DNA of 64,000 bases, taken from the NCBI GenBank assembly GCA_028873595.1, contig JAPPOV010000033.1, positions 337,486 to 401,485 on the forward strand, read 5' to 3'. This DNA is from Gemmatimonadota bacterium (GTDB taxonomy: Bacteria > Gemmatimonadota > Gemmatimonadetes > Longimicrobiales > Gaopeijiaceae). A program made the position numbers and the translations under genes. Under the pieces are notes generated by a model that did not search any database, had not been told where the DNA came from, and saw only the letters and a program-made list of their open reading frames with translations. Positions 11,019 through 19,759 of this stretch are shown here, piece after piece. Within the stretch, counting starts at the first letter, position 1. Each line of letters starts with the position of its first letter.

Positions 11019-12832
11019 GGCTTCGGGTGCACCTCCTCTGGGGGCTGGCTTCCACCCTCGCTCTCTGGAGCGCGGCTGGTTCCGAGGCACCCGTCGCGGA
11101 TGCCGCCATGCGGGGAGATGTCGCGGAAGTGGAGGCGCTTCTTCGGTCGGGCGCGGACGTGAACGCAGCTCAGGGGGATGGTATGACGGCCCTGCATTGG
11201 GCCGCCGAGCTCGGGAACACCAGTCTCGCCGAGATGTTGATTGCCGCGGGTGCATACCCCGATGCGGTGACCCGCCTGGGTGACTTCACGGCGCTACACG
11301 TGGCTGCCGGAGCAGGCCAGGGGGGCATCGTTGAAGTGCTTGCGGAAGCTGGCGCCGATCTCGACGCTCGAACCTCGACCGGCGGTGTGACTCCGTTACA
11401 CTACGCGGCTGCCTCCGGCAGTCAGCACGCGGTTGCGGTACTGCTCGAGCACGGGGTCAGGGTCGACGCTCGTGAGAGTGCTTGGCTTCAGACGCCCCTC
11501 ATGTTCGCGGCAGCAGCCGGCCGAACCGAGGTCGTTCGGGCGCTTGCTGCTGCAGGAGCTGACCCTTCGCTGACCGCTCGCGTCATGGACATGGATGCGC
11601 GTGAGCAACAGGACCGGGCCGACCAGCGACGGCAGGAGGAAATCCAAAGTCGAATTCTCACGGCGCGCGACGGCCGCGCGCCAGAGCGTCGGGGCGGGTA
11701 CGGTGAACCCACCGGTGCCCGTCAGGCTGAGCGACAGGACAGTGCCCGCTCGGCGGAGGAAGCAGCGACACCGTCTCGTCAGGATATCAACAACCAGCAG
11801 CGCGATCGTGTGCCATCTTCGCGCTTCTCCCACGCTCAACTCGTAGGAGGGTACGGCGGACTCACCGCGCTTCATCTCGCGGTGCGAGAAGGCCACATCG
11901 GCACCGCGGAAGCGCTTCTGGAGTCGGGTGCCGATATCAACCAGCCGACCGAAGGTGACGGTACCCCGCCTCTCTTGATGGCGACGGTCAACGGCCATTT
12001 CGATCTGGCCATGCGTCTATTCGAGAGGGGTGCAGACCCGAACCTGTCCAACGACGCGAATGCGACACCGTTGTACACGGTCATCAACGCGCAGTGGATT
12101 CCAAAGTCACGGCACCCGCAGCCAGCGGATTACCTGCAGCAGCAGGTGACGTACATGGACCTCGTTCGTGCCTTTCTGGGTGCTGGTGTGGATGTGAATG
12201 TCCGCCTCGATAAGCAGTTGTGGTTCACCACGTTCGGAGATGACTACCTCCGTACGGATCGCATGGGAGCGACGCCCTTCTGGAGGGCTGCCTACGCGCT
12301 CGACCTGCCGCTCATGGAGTTGCTGGTCGAACATGGAGCGGACCCGAGTATTCCGACGAAGAAGACGGTTCGTCCTCGATTCGGCGCCGGCGCCATCCGC
12401 AACATCGAAACCGGTGCGAACGATCCTTCGGGACTTCCGCCCGTGCCACCGGGGGGACCTGGAGTCTATGCGATTCACGCGGCATCCGGAGTGGGCTACG
12501 GTGAGGGCTTCGCGGCCAATATCCACCGTGTGGTGCCCGACGGCTGGCTACCCGCGGTGCGGTACCTCGTGGAGGAGCTTGGCGCTGATGTGAATCAGCG
12601 AGACCATAACGGCTATACGGCCATGCACCACGCAGCGGCGAGAGGTGACGACGAGATGATCCGGTACCTGGTATCCCAGGGCGGCGACGTGATGGTTCTG
12701 AGTCGTCGTGGTCAGACGACCGTCGATATGGCCAACGGCCCGGTTCAGCGGATTAGCCCGTTCCCCTCGACGATCGCACTGCTCGAGAGCCTCGGGGCGA
12801 TCAATAACCACAACTGCGTCAGCTGCGAGTGA
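11015..12832 (+). CDS. Secreted ankyrin-repeat protein with CVSCE tail, copy 1
   Basis: A 605-residue protein with an N-terminal signal peptide (hydrophobic stretch, residues 6-22) followed by ankyrin repeats. Typical units are GMTALHWAAELGNTSLAEMLIAAGA and GLTALHLAVREGHIGTAEALLESGA, seen here only in part of their length. A charged, probably disordered linker (about residues 195-280) splits the repeats into two blocks. The protein ends in NHNCVSCE, a Cys-x-x-Cys tail shared exactly in its last five residues with the paralogue at 17796. Ankyrin repeats normally bind proteins; with a signal peptide, a periplasmic or secreted partner is likely, possibly the co-encoded DUF1592/DUF1552 proteins. 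This is inference. Confidence 0.85.
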   Translation: MRLRVHLLWGLASTLALWSAAGSEAPVADAAMRGDVAEVEALLRSGADVNAAQGDGMTALHWAAELGNTSLAEMLIAAGAYPDAVTRLGDFTALHVAAGAGQGGIVEVLAEAGADLDARTSTGGVTPLHYAAASGSQHAVAVLLEHGVRVDARESAWLQTPLMFAAAAGRTEVVRALAAAGADPSLTARVMDMDAREQQDRADQRRQEEIQSRILTARDGRAPERRGGYGEPTGARQAERQDSARSAEEAATPSRQDINNQQRDRVPSSRFSHAQLVGGYGGLTALHLAVREGHIGTAEALLESGADINQPTEGDGTPPLLMATVNGHFDLAMRLFERGADPNLSNDANATPLYTVINAQWIPKSRHPQPADYLQQQVTYMDLVRAFLGAGVDVNVRLDKQLWFTTFGDDYLRTDRMGATPFWRAAYALDLPLMELLVEHGADPSIPTKKTVRPRFGAGAIRNIETGANDPSGLPPVPPGGPGVYAIHAASGVGYGEGFAANIHRVVPDGWLPAVRYLVEELGADVNQRDHNGYTAMHHAAARGDDEMIRYLVSQGGDVMVLSRRGQTTVDMANGPVQRISPFPSTIALLESLGAINNHNCVSCE

Positions 12833-12869
12833 TGGTTTAGCGCGGGTACGAACTCGGGCGGCCAGGGGC

Positions 12870-13262
12870 TCAGCCTCCGGCACCTCCCTCTTCCAGTTCG
12901 GCCATGACTTCTTCGAACATCGTCCGAAGGTCGCTGTCGAGACTGATCAGTAACGTCATCTGATCGTACTCCTCACGGGTCATTTCGGCTTCCTCGAGAA
13001 TTGCATCGAGGGCCGTCTCGACCTCTTCGCGCGCCCGGATGCGGCCCTCCGGGTCGTGTACGCGCGCGACCGCTCCATGAAATTCATCCCGCACATCATT
13101 GACGGCGATGTGCACCCGCACGAACTCGACCATCCGTTCTCGGTCTATCGCGATGTCGAGGTCCTGGGCGGCGATTGGCTTCGCGGAGGCAAGTCCGGCC
13201 AATGCCGTGACAGCCGTCAGGACCAGCGCCTTGAGGAAGGCGCGTCGGGGCATCTTCATCAT
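12870..13262 (-). CDS. Small exported protein, DUF4168-like
   Basis: A 130-residue protein starting MMKMPRRAFLKALVL, a Tat-like signal peptide ending near AAQ. The mature part is an acidic all-helical domain (VEFVRVHIAVNDVRDEF ... TREEYDQMTLLISLDSDL) that resembles DUF4168, a family of small helical exported proteins without a known function. The reading frame is open further upstream, but the ATG at 13262 gives a clean signal peptide and is preferred. It is convergent with the ankyrin gene and leaves a 37-base gap. Confidence 0.65.
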   Translation of the reverse strand: MMKMPRRAFLKALVLTAVTALAGLASAKPIAAQDLDIAIDRERMVEFVRVHIAVNDVRDEFHGAVARVHDPEGRIRAREEVETALDAILEEAEMTREEYDQMTLLISLDSDLRTMFEEVMAELEEGGAGG

Positions 13263-13397
13263 CGTTCCTGTCTCAATTCCTGTTCGATGCACTCCAACGG
13301 ATCCCGGAGCGGGGCAGGGAGTACCGTTGCTCAGTGAAGGTCGTTCGGCGTACCGTGAGGACCAAGAGTAGACGAACTCCCGACCGGGGATACCATC

Positions 13398-13646
13398 ATA
13401 CCGATCTACGAATACTCCTGCCAAGACTGCGGCCACGACTTCGAGGCTCTTGTCCGCGGCGAGGAGACGCCAACCTGCCCGAAGTGCGAGAGCACTTCAC
13501 TCGAGCGCAAGTTCTCGCTTCCCACGGCTCATACGTCGGGCACTCGAGATATGGCGATGCGGGCGGCGAAGCGCCGTGATCAGCGCCAGGGTGCGGAACG
13601 GATGCATGCACAGCGCGAGTACGAGTTGAACCACGACGATCACTAG
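13398..13646 (+). CDS. FmdB-type zinc-ribbon protein with non-standard start
   Basis: An 82-residue small zinc-ribbon protein. The N-terminus reads PIYEYSCQDCGHDFEALV, with a second CPKC pair later, exactly the FmdB/regulatory zinc-ribbon family, whose members almost always begin M-P-x-Y-E-Y. Here the codon at the expected Met position is ATA (13398-13400), preceded in frame by ATC. Back to the upstream TGA at 13356 the frame contains no ATG, GTG, TTG or CTG. A GGGGA sequence lies 7 bases upstream of the ATA. Either ATA or ATC is the real initiator or the base is wrong. The C-terminal part is basic, then histidine- and aspartate-rich. Confidence 0.75.
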   Translation: MPIYEYSCQDCGHDFEALVRGEETPTCPKCESTSLERKFSLPTAHTSGTRDMAMRAAKRRDQRQGAERMHAQREYELNHDDH

Positions 13647-13737
13647 TGGCACGATGAGGGGACGAGCGAGCTTCATCGCGACTGTTTAGATCCTCCGGGG
13701 ACGTTCCTCCGTGCTGGCTGCTGCGAATCGGGGTGCG

Positions 13738-13743
13738 TATAAT
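13738..13743 (+). promoter_or_regulatory. Candidate -10 element for third module
   Basis: A perfect TATAAT hexamer lies about 135 bases before the third DUF1592 gene. No good -35 match is seen 17 bases upstream. It is the best promoter-like match between the FmdB gene and the module and suggests the third module has its own promoter. Confidence 0.35.
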
Positions 13744-13878
13744 GGAGATCGTCGCCCAACGCCTTGTTTCCTCAACGATCCGGCACGGTCGCGGGTCTTA
13801 TCCAGGTAGAGGAACCGATTGCTGGGCAAACACTTTGTCAAACGAGAACCAGGTGCCTCACGAGGGGTCTGAACAGGT

Positions 13879-16326
13879 ATGAAGACGATCAGCGTCACCC
13901 TCGTTGGTGCGGGCACGATTCTGCTTCTGTTCGGTGCCCAGGACGTCAGCTTTACGTCGCTCTCGCGTTCGTATGTCGCGCCTGTCGAGTCTCTGGACGA
14001 GCGGGTGGCCTGGACACCGCAGACGGACCAGGAGCTCATCGAGGAGTACTGCGTCCGCTGTCACAGCGATCGTCGCCTGCGCGGAAATCTTTCTCTGGAG
14101 ACGTTCGACGCCTCGGCCCCCCATGTTCAGGGGGAGGTCGCCGAGAAGATGATCCTGAAGCTCCGGGCCGGTATGATGCCTCCTCCGGGCGTTTCGCGAC
14201 CCGCGGGGGACTCGCTCATGTCGCTCGCCGCTTCGCTCGAGCAGCGGGTCGATGACGTCGCCGCTCGGGACCCGAATCCGGGTGGCCGTAGCTTCCAGCG
14301 GCTGAACCAGGTCGAATACGCTCGCTCCGTTCGGGACCTGCTGGGACTGGAGATCGATCCTTCGGCGTTTCTCCCACTCGATACGAAGAGCGCCAATTTC
14401 GACAACATCGCCGACGCGCAGATGATCTCTGCGACGCTGCTCGATTCGTATCTGAACGCAGCCGCCTCGATCGCTCGTCTCGCGGTGGGCGACCCTGAAG
14501 CGGCTGCGAGTTCTTCTACGTATACGAACCCCGGATACGCCTCTCAGTGGGAGCGGGTCGAGGGTGCGCCATACGGGACGCGCGGAGGCATCTCCGTGGT
14601 GCACAACTTCGTTGCGGACGGCGAATACGAGTTCCGCCTCGCTTTCGAGCATACGACGACCGGAGGGTACTTCGGCGGCGTCACCCGCGGCGAGCAAATC
14701 GAGGTGTCGGTCGACGGCGAGCGTGTCGCGCTGGTCGAAATGGACCGGTGGATGAGCGTGGCTGACCCCAATGGGGTCAACATGCGCACGGAGCCGATCT
14801 TCGTCCGCGCGGGCCCTCGCCGCGTCACCGCGGCCTTCCTGAAGCAGACCGAGGGGCCGGTCGACGACATGCTCTCGCCGCACGACTGGTCGCTCTCGGA
14901 TCGGCAGATCGGTGTCCGTGGATATGGAATCACCTCGCTGGCCCATCTGAAGGATCTCGTCGTCGCTGGACCGACGAACGTCACCGGCGTCTCCGAGACC
15001 CCGTCGCGCGAGCGGATCTTCACGTGCCGCCCGACCCGGCCCGACGAGGCTCCGGAGTGTGCGGCGCGTATCATCGAACAGCTGGGCCCGCAGGCGTTTC
15101 GTCGGCCGCTCACGGATGGTGATCGTGAGGCCCTGATGGGCTTCTACGAGTTGGGTGTGGACGAAGGTGGCTTCGAGGTCGGTGTGCGTACCGCGATCGA
15201 AGCGATGCTGGCCAGCCCGGATTTCGTCTTCCGTATGGAAGAGGCTCCGTCGAACGTCGAACTCGGCGACAGCTACCGGATCTCGGATGCTGATCTGGCG
15301 ACGCGGCTCTCATACTTCTTGTGGGGTCTGCCCCCGGACGAGGAATTGCGCTCCATCGCGGCAGAGGGGCGGCTTTCCGACGAAGACGAACTGGAGCGTC
15401 AGGTGTCACGGATGCTCGCCGATCCGCGCTCGGACGCGCTGTCCACCCGGTTTGCCGCTCAGTGGTTGCGGCTGGACGATCTCGACAAGGTCCACCCCGA
15501 TCGGCTGCTGTACCCTGACTTCCATCAGCGACTGGCCGACGATCTCCGACGCGAGACCGAGCTCTTCTTCGCCAATCTCGTGCGGGAGGACGGTAACGTG
15601 TTCGATCTGTTCACGGCCGACTACTCGTTCATGAACGAGCGCGTGGCGCGTCACTACGGGATCGATGGAATCGTCGGTGAGGATTTTCGTCGTGTCGAGT
15701 ATCTGGACGACAACCGCCGTGGGCTCCTGGGCCATGCGAGTATTCTCACGCTGACCTCCGTCGCCGGACGCACCTCACCGGTTCTCCGCGGCAAGTACGT
15801 GATGGAGGTCATCATGGGAACACCGCCGCCGCCGCCGCCGCCGAACGTCCCAACGCTCGAAGAAACGGAAGGTGCGGCTGATGGTCGTATGCTTACCACC
15901 CGTGAGCGGATGGAACAGCATCGGGCGAACCCGACGTGCAACGCGTGCCATTCGTTTATGGATCCGATCGGGCTCGCCCTCGACAGCTACGATGTCACGG
16001 GCCGCTGGCGGATCCGGGAAAACGGCATGGCCCTCGATACGCGTGGTGAACTCTACGATGGCACGCCGGTTACGAGCCCGACGTCGCTCAACGAGGCGCT
16101 GATGGTCCGCCCGACCATTCTGGTCCGCAACTTCACACAGAACTTGATGGCCTACGGCCTGGGGCGCCGGGTGGAGTACTACGACCAGCCCGCAGTGCGA
16201 TCGATCGTGCGTGAGGCGGAAGAAAGCGATTGGCGCTTGTCTTCGTTCGTGTTGGGTGTTGTGAAGAGTGATGCCTTCCAGATGCAGAAAGCCGGAGCCG
16301 TCGCCGACGGGGCCGATCAGGATTAG
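13879..16326 (+). CDS. DUF1592-family secreted cytochrome-like protein, copy 3
   Basis: An 815-residue third paralogue, with a signal-anchor-like N-terminus, the N-terminal haem motif CVRCH, the poly-proline signature GTPPPPPPPNVP and the C-terminal haem motif CNACH. It is separated from the first two copies by the ankyrin gene, the small Tat protein and the FmdB gene. The first CxxCH block and the DUF1585 tail (LMAYGLGRRVEYYDQPAVR) are nearly invariant between copies. The middle DUF1595/DUF1592 region is more divergent, suggesting an old duplication under selection rather than a recent one. Confidence 0.9.
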   Translation: MKTISVTLVGAGTILLLFGAQDVSFTSLSRSYVAPVESLDERVAWTPQTDQELIEEYCVRCHSDRRLRGNLSLETFDASAPHVQGEVAEKMILKLRAGMMPPPGVSRPAGDSLMSLAASLEQRVDDVAARDPNPGGRSFQRLNQVEYARSVRDLLGLEIDPSAFLPLDTKSANFDNIADAQMISATLLDSYLNAAASIARLAVGDPEAAASSSTYTNPGYASQWERVEGAPYGTRGGISVVHNFVADGEYEFRLAFEHTTTGGYFGGVTRGEQIEVSVDGERVALVEMDRWMSVADPNGVNMRTEPIFVRAGPRRVTAAFLKQTEGPVDDMLSPHDWSLSDRQIGVRGYGITSLAHLKDLVVAGPTNVTGVSETPSRERIFTCRPTRPDEAPECAARIIEQLGPQAFRRPLTDGDREALMGFYELGVDEGGFEVGVRTAIEAMLASPDFVFRMEEAPSNVELGDSYRISDADLATRLSYFLWGLPPDEELRSIAAEGRLSDEDELERQVSRMLADPRSDALSTRFAAQWLRLDDLDKVHPDRLLYPDFHQRLADDLRRETELFFANLVREDGNVFDLFTADYSFMNERVARHYGIDGIVGEDFRRVEYLDDNRRGLLGHASILTLTSVAGRTSPVLRGKYVMEVIMGTPPPPPPPNVPTLEETEGAADGRMLTTRERMEQHRANPTCNACHSFMDPIGLALDSYDVTGRWRIRENGMALDTRGELYDGTPVTSPTSLNEALMVRPTILVRNFTQNLMAYGLGRRVEYYDQPAVRSIVREAEESDWRLSSFVLGVVKSDAFQMQKAGAVADGADQD

Positions 16327-16371
16327 ACGAGTCACGTGGCCGAAGTACCCGGCCGCTCGAGGAGAGCAGTT

Positions 16372-17787
16372 ATGCACTTCATAAGTGGGAAGCACATGGA
16401 GCGCCGGACCTTCATTCAGGGAATGGGGGCATCGATTGCGCTTCCGTTTCTGGATGCCATGGTCCCCGCGGGGCGTCTCAGCGCAGCGAAGGCCGCCGAA
16501 GTGGATCCGACCCGTCTCGTCGCGATCGAGATGGTCCACGGCGCCGCCGGCTGCAACGAATGGGGAGCGACACAGAATCTGTGGGCGCCGTCGACAGTTG
16601 GTCGGAACTTCGACCTTTCGCCGAGTGCACTCCAGCCGCTCGATGCGTGGCGTGATTATCTGACGATCATCAGCAACACCGACGTCCGGATGGCCGAAGC
16701 GTTCCAGGCGCCCGAGATCGGCGGTGACCACTTCCGTTCCAGCGCGGTCTTTCTGACGCAGGCGCATCCGAAGCAGACTGAGGGCTCGGACGTCTTTGTC
16801 GGGACGTCTCTCGACCAGATGCATGCCGAGCGTTTCGGCCAGGATACACCGATTCCGTCCATGCAGCTTTGCATCGAGAACATCAACCAGTCCGGTGGGT
16901 GTGCCTACGGCTACACCTGCGTCTATACGGACTCCATTTCCTGGGCCTCGCCTACGGAGCCGCTCCCGGTGATCCGCGATCCCCGTGTGGCGTTCGAACA
17001 GCTGTTCGGTGCCGGAGGTACGGCGAAGGAGCGCGCGCTACGTCGCCGCACTTCCGCGTCGATTCTCGACTGGGTGACCGGACGGATCGATCAGCTCCAG
17101 CGGGAGCTCGGACCGAATGACCGCGCACGCCTCGAGCGCTATCTGCAGAACGTCCGAGAACTCGAGCGACGCATCCAGATGGTCGAGGCGCAGAATTCGA
17201 CCGGTCAGGAGCGAGAGTTGCCATCGGCGCCGGCCGGCGTCCCCGACTCCTTCGAGGAGCATGTGCAACTCATGTTCGATCTGCAGGCGCTCGCCTTCGC
17301 GTCGGACACGACACGGGTCTTCTCGTTCAAGATGGGACGAGATTCATCCGCCCGGGTCTTCCCGGAGAGTGGCACGGACAAGCCGTTCCACCCGGCATCA
17401 CATCACGGTGGACGCGAGGAGGCAATTCTCGACTTCCACCTGATCAACAAGTACCACGTCAGCATGCTGCCGTACTTCCTCGAGAAGCTGTCCGCGATTC
17501 AAGAGGGTGACTCGCACCTGCTCGACAAGACGATGATCATCTACGGCTCTCCGATGGCGGACGGGAACCTCCACAACCATCGGCGTGCGCCGTTGATCGC
17601 GCTCGGCGGGGCCAATGGGGCCATGGAGGGCAACATCCACCTCAAAGCACCCGACGGCACGCCGATGGCGAACGCGATGCTCAGCTTCATGCACGCGCTC
17701 GGTCACACCGACATGGATAGCTTCGGCGACAGCACCGGCGACCTCTCGCTCACGATGCCGATGTCGTCGGCTCCGGCGCAGGGTTAG
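16372..17787 (+). CDS. DUF1552 protein with Tat signal, copy 3
   Basis: A 471-residue third DUF1552 paralogue. The start at 16372 (MHFISGKHMERRTF) aligns with the other two copies (MNVITGNHIERRTF, MQFLTGKHMKRRTF) and follows a GAGGAGAG ribosome-binding site. An upstream ATG at 16336 is therefore unlikely. It has the twin-arginine motif and H340-x-x-S-H-H. The stop is 9 bases before the ankyrin gene, so the trio DUF1592-DUF1552-ankyrin repeats the arrangement of copy 2. Confidence 0.9.
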   Translation: MHFISGKHMERRTFIQGMGASIALPFLDAMVPAGRLSAAKAAEVDPTRLVAIEMVHGAAGCNEWGATQNLWAPSTVGRNFDLSPSALQPLDAWRDYLTIISNTDVRMAEAFQAPEIGGDHFRSSAVFLTQAHPKQTEGSDVFVGTSLDQMHAERFGQDTPIPSMQLCIENINQSGGCAYGYTCVYTDSISWASPTEPLPVIRDPRVAFEQLFGAGGTAKERALRRRTSASILDWVTGRIDQLQRELGPNDRARLERYLQNVRELERRIQMVEAQNSTGQERELPSAPAGVPDSFEEHVQLMFDLQALAFASDTTRVFSFKMGRDSSARVFPESGTDKPFHPASHHGGREEAILDFHLINKYHVSMLPYFLEKLSAIQEGDSHLLDKTMIIYGSPMADGNLHNHRRAPLIALGGANGAMEGNIHLKAPDGTPMANAMLSFMHALGHTDMDSFGDSTGDLSLTMPMSSAPAQG

Positions 17788-17795
17788 GCGGGCGT

Positions 17796-19655
17796 ATGGC
17801 ACGACGGGCCGGAAAAGACGGGGTTCGACTGCGGTCGTACGCGTCGCTGGCGCTCGGACTCACGATGTTTCTGTGGGCTGGAGTACCCGCAGAAGCGCCG
17901 GTCGCGGATGCCGCCATGCGTGGCGATGTGGAGTATGTGCGGCAATTGTTGCGCGCAGGTGAAGACGTAAACGCAGCTCAGGGCGATGGGATGACCGCGC
18001 TCCATTGGGCGGCTGAGAGCGGCAACGCAGAGCTGGCGGAAATGCTGTTGTACGCCGGTGCCAATGTCGGTGCGGTGACGCGACTCGGGGACTACACACC
18101 ACTTCACGTTGCGAGCAGAGCGGGTCGCGATGCCGTGGTGTCGGTGCTTCTGGGCGCGGGTGCGGACGTCGATGCAGGCACATCGACGGGTGGAGTGACG
18201 TCGCTGCACTTCGGCGCAGCCTCCGGGAATCGTGCGGTCGTCGATGCGCTCGTGCGGGCAGGGGCCGATGTCGACATTGTAGAGACCCGCCGTGGTCAGA
18301 CGGCTCTGATGTTCGCCGCGTCCGCGGGGCGCACCGACGTCGTGCGTGCGCTGATGGCGGCTGGAGCCGACGTATCGCTGACGAGCTTCGTCGTCGACAT
18401 ACCTCGGGTCGCGGCGGAAGACCGCGCAGCCGGTAACGTTCGTAACGAGGTCTTGGCCGCCTTCAGAGGAGACGTACCATCGGGCACGTCGTGGCAGCCT
18501 TCACCGGCCGAGGTGCAGGCCGCCGTTCGTGCGGCAAATGCTGCACGTGTCGATGCGGCGGACGCCGGTCCTGATCAGCGTCGTGACGAACCGCTTCCCG
18601 ATCCTGACCTGGGTGAAGTCGCGATAAGCTCCAACGATCAGACCGGTGACGAATACAGCAACAGCTACGCCGACCTTGTCTACCGACAGGGAGGCTTGAC
18701 TGCGCTACACCATGCCGTGCGTGAAGGCGAAGCCGAGACCGTGTTCGCTCTGCTCGACGGCGGTGCGGCGATTGACCAGCGAACTGCGGGTGACCTGACG
18801 AGCCCGATGCTCATGGCGGTCGTGAACGGTCACTTCGACCTCGCGCTCGCTCTTCTGGAGCGAGGTGCAGACCCGAACGTCTCGAGCCACGCGAACCTCA
18901 CTCCCATGTACGCAGCGATCAACACGCACTGGGCACCCAAGGCGCGTTATCCGCAGCAGCAGGCATATCAACAGCAGCAGGCGACGCACCTCGATGTCGT
19001 GCGGGCGATGCTCGACGCGGGTGCGGACCCGAATGTCCGACTGTCGAAGCACCTGTGGTTTATGGAGTACACATTCAGCCAGCTGGATGTGGACACTCGG
19101 GGGGCCACGCCGTTCTGGCGGGCGGCATACGCACTCGACCTGCCTGCGATGCGGATGCTCATGGAGGCTGGGGCCGACCCGAACATCCCCACGATGAAGG
19201 CGCCTTCACGACGCTTCGCGTTCGCGCCACCGGGCTCGGCGACCGACCCCTCGGGCCTTCCTCCGGTCCCGGTCGGTGGGCCTGATGTCTCCCCGATCCA
19301 TGCGGCCACGGGCCATGCGTACGGAACCGGATTCGCCGGCGTGTCGCATCGCCATGCGCCTGACGCCTGGCTCCCGGCTGTTCAGTATCTCGTCGAGGAA
19401 CTCGGTGCCGATGTGAATGCGCGTGATGCCAATGGCTTCGCTCCGCTGCATTGGGCGGCATCTCGTGGGGATAACGAGGTCATTCTCTACCTCGTGGACA
19501 AAGGTGCGGACGCTTCGGTCGTCAGTCGTCGCGGGCACACGACCGCTGATATGGCGAACGGGCCGGTGCAGCGGATTTCACCTTTCCCGGAGACGATCGA
19601 ATTGCTCGAGAGCCTCGGGTCGAAGAACAACAACAACTGCGTGAGCTGCGAGTAG
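17796..19655 (+). CDS. Secreted ankyrin-repeat protein with CVSCE tail, copy 2
   Basis: A 619-residue paralogue of the protein at 11015. It has a basic N-terminus and a hydrophobic export segment, then the same opening (EAPVADAAMRGDVEYVRQLL), ankyrin repeats in two blocks separated by a linker of about 90 residues, and the same ending, NNNCVSCE. The repeat-rich regions align along their whole length, including the non-ankyrin insert with the FWRAAYALDLP motif. The gene is followed by a strong terminator, so it closes the transcription unit. Confidence 0.85.
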   Translation: MARRAGKDGVRLRSYASLALGLTMFLWAGVPAEAPVADAAMRGDVEYVRQLLRAGEDVNAAQGDGMTALHWAAESGNAELAEMLLYAGANVGAVTRLGDYTPLHVASRAGRDAVVSVLLGAGADVDAGTSTGGVTSLHFGAASGNRAVVDALVRAGADVDIVETRRGQTALMFAASAGRTDVVRALMAAGADVSLTSFVVDIPRVAAEDRAAGNVRNEVLAAFRGDVPSGTSWQPSPAEVQAAVRAANAARVDAADAGPDQRRDEPLPDPDLGEVAISSNDQTGDEYSNSYADLVYRQGGLTALHHAVREGEAETVFALLDGGAAIDQRTAGDLTSPMLMAVVNGHFDLALALLERGADPNVSSHANLTPMYAAINTHWAPKARYPQQQAYQQQQATHLDVVRAMLDAGADPNVRLSKHLWFMEYTFSQLDVDTRGATPFWRAAYALDLPAMRMLMEAGADPNIPTMKAPSRRFAFAPPGSATDPSGLPPVPVGGPDVSPIHAATGHAYGTGFAGVSHRHAPDAWLPAVQYLVEELGADVNARDANGFAPLHWAASRGDNEVILYLVDKGADASVVSRRGHTTADMANGPVQRISPFPETIELLESLGSKNNNNCVSCE

Positions 19656-19684
19656 ACGGGATCTCGCGCAACGTGCGAAGGAAA

Positions 19685-19720
19685 GGGCCGGGGAGCTGAG
19701 TTGCTCCTCGGCCCACTTTT
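19685..19720 (+). terminator. Rho-independent terminator after third module
   Basis: A 12-bp GC-rich stem (GGGCCGGGGAGC with GCTCCTCGGCCC, one G-T pair) around a 6-base loop, followed by ACTTTTC. It lies 30 bases after the ankyrin gene and faces a convergent minus-strand gene. Confidence 0.8.
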
Positions 19721-19759
19721 CTTCGTGGCCTTATCGGCTGGGCTCGTCTCTACCGGTAC

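Noticed and set aside
9717..11255. Long antisense open frame (512 codons)
   Set aside because: Shadow of the second DUF1552 gene and the start of the ankyrin gene; composition is not protein-like.
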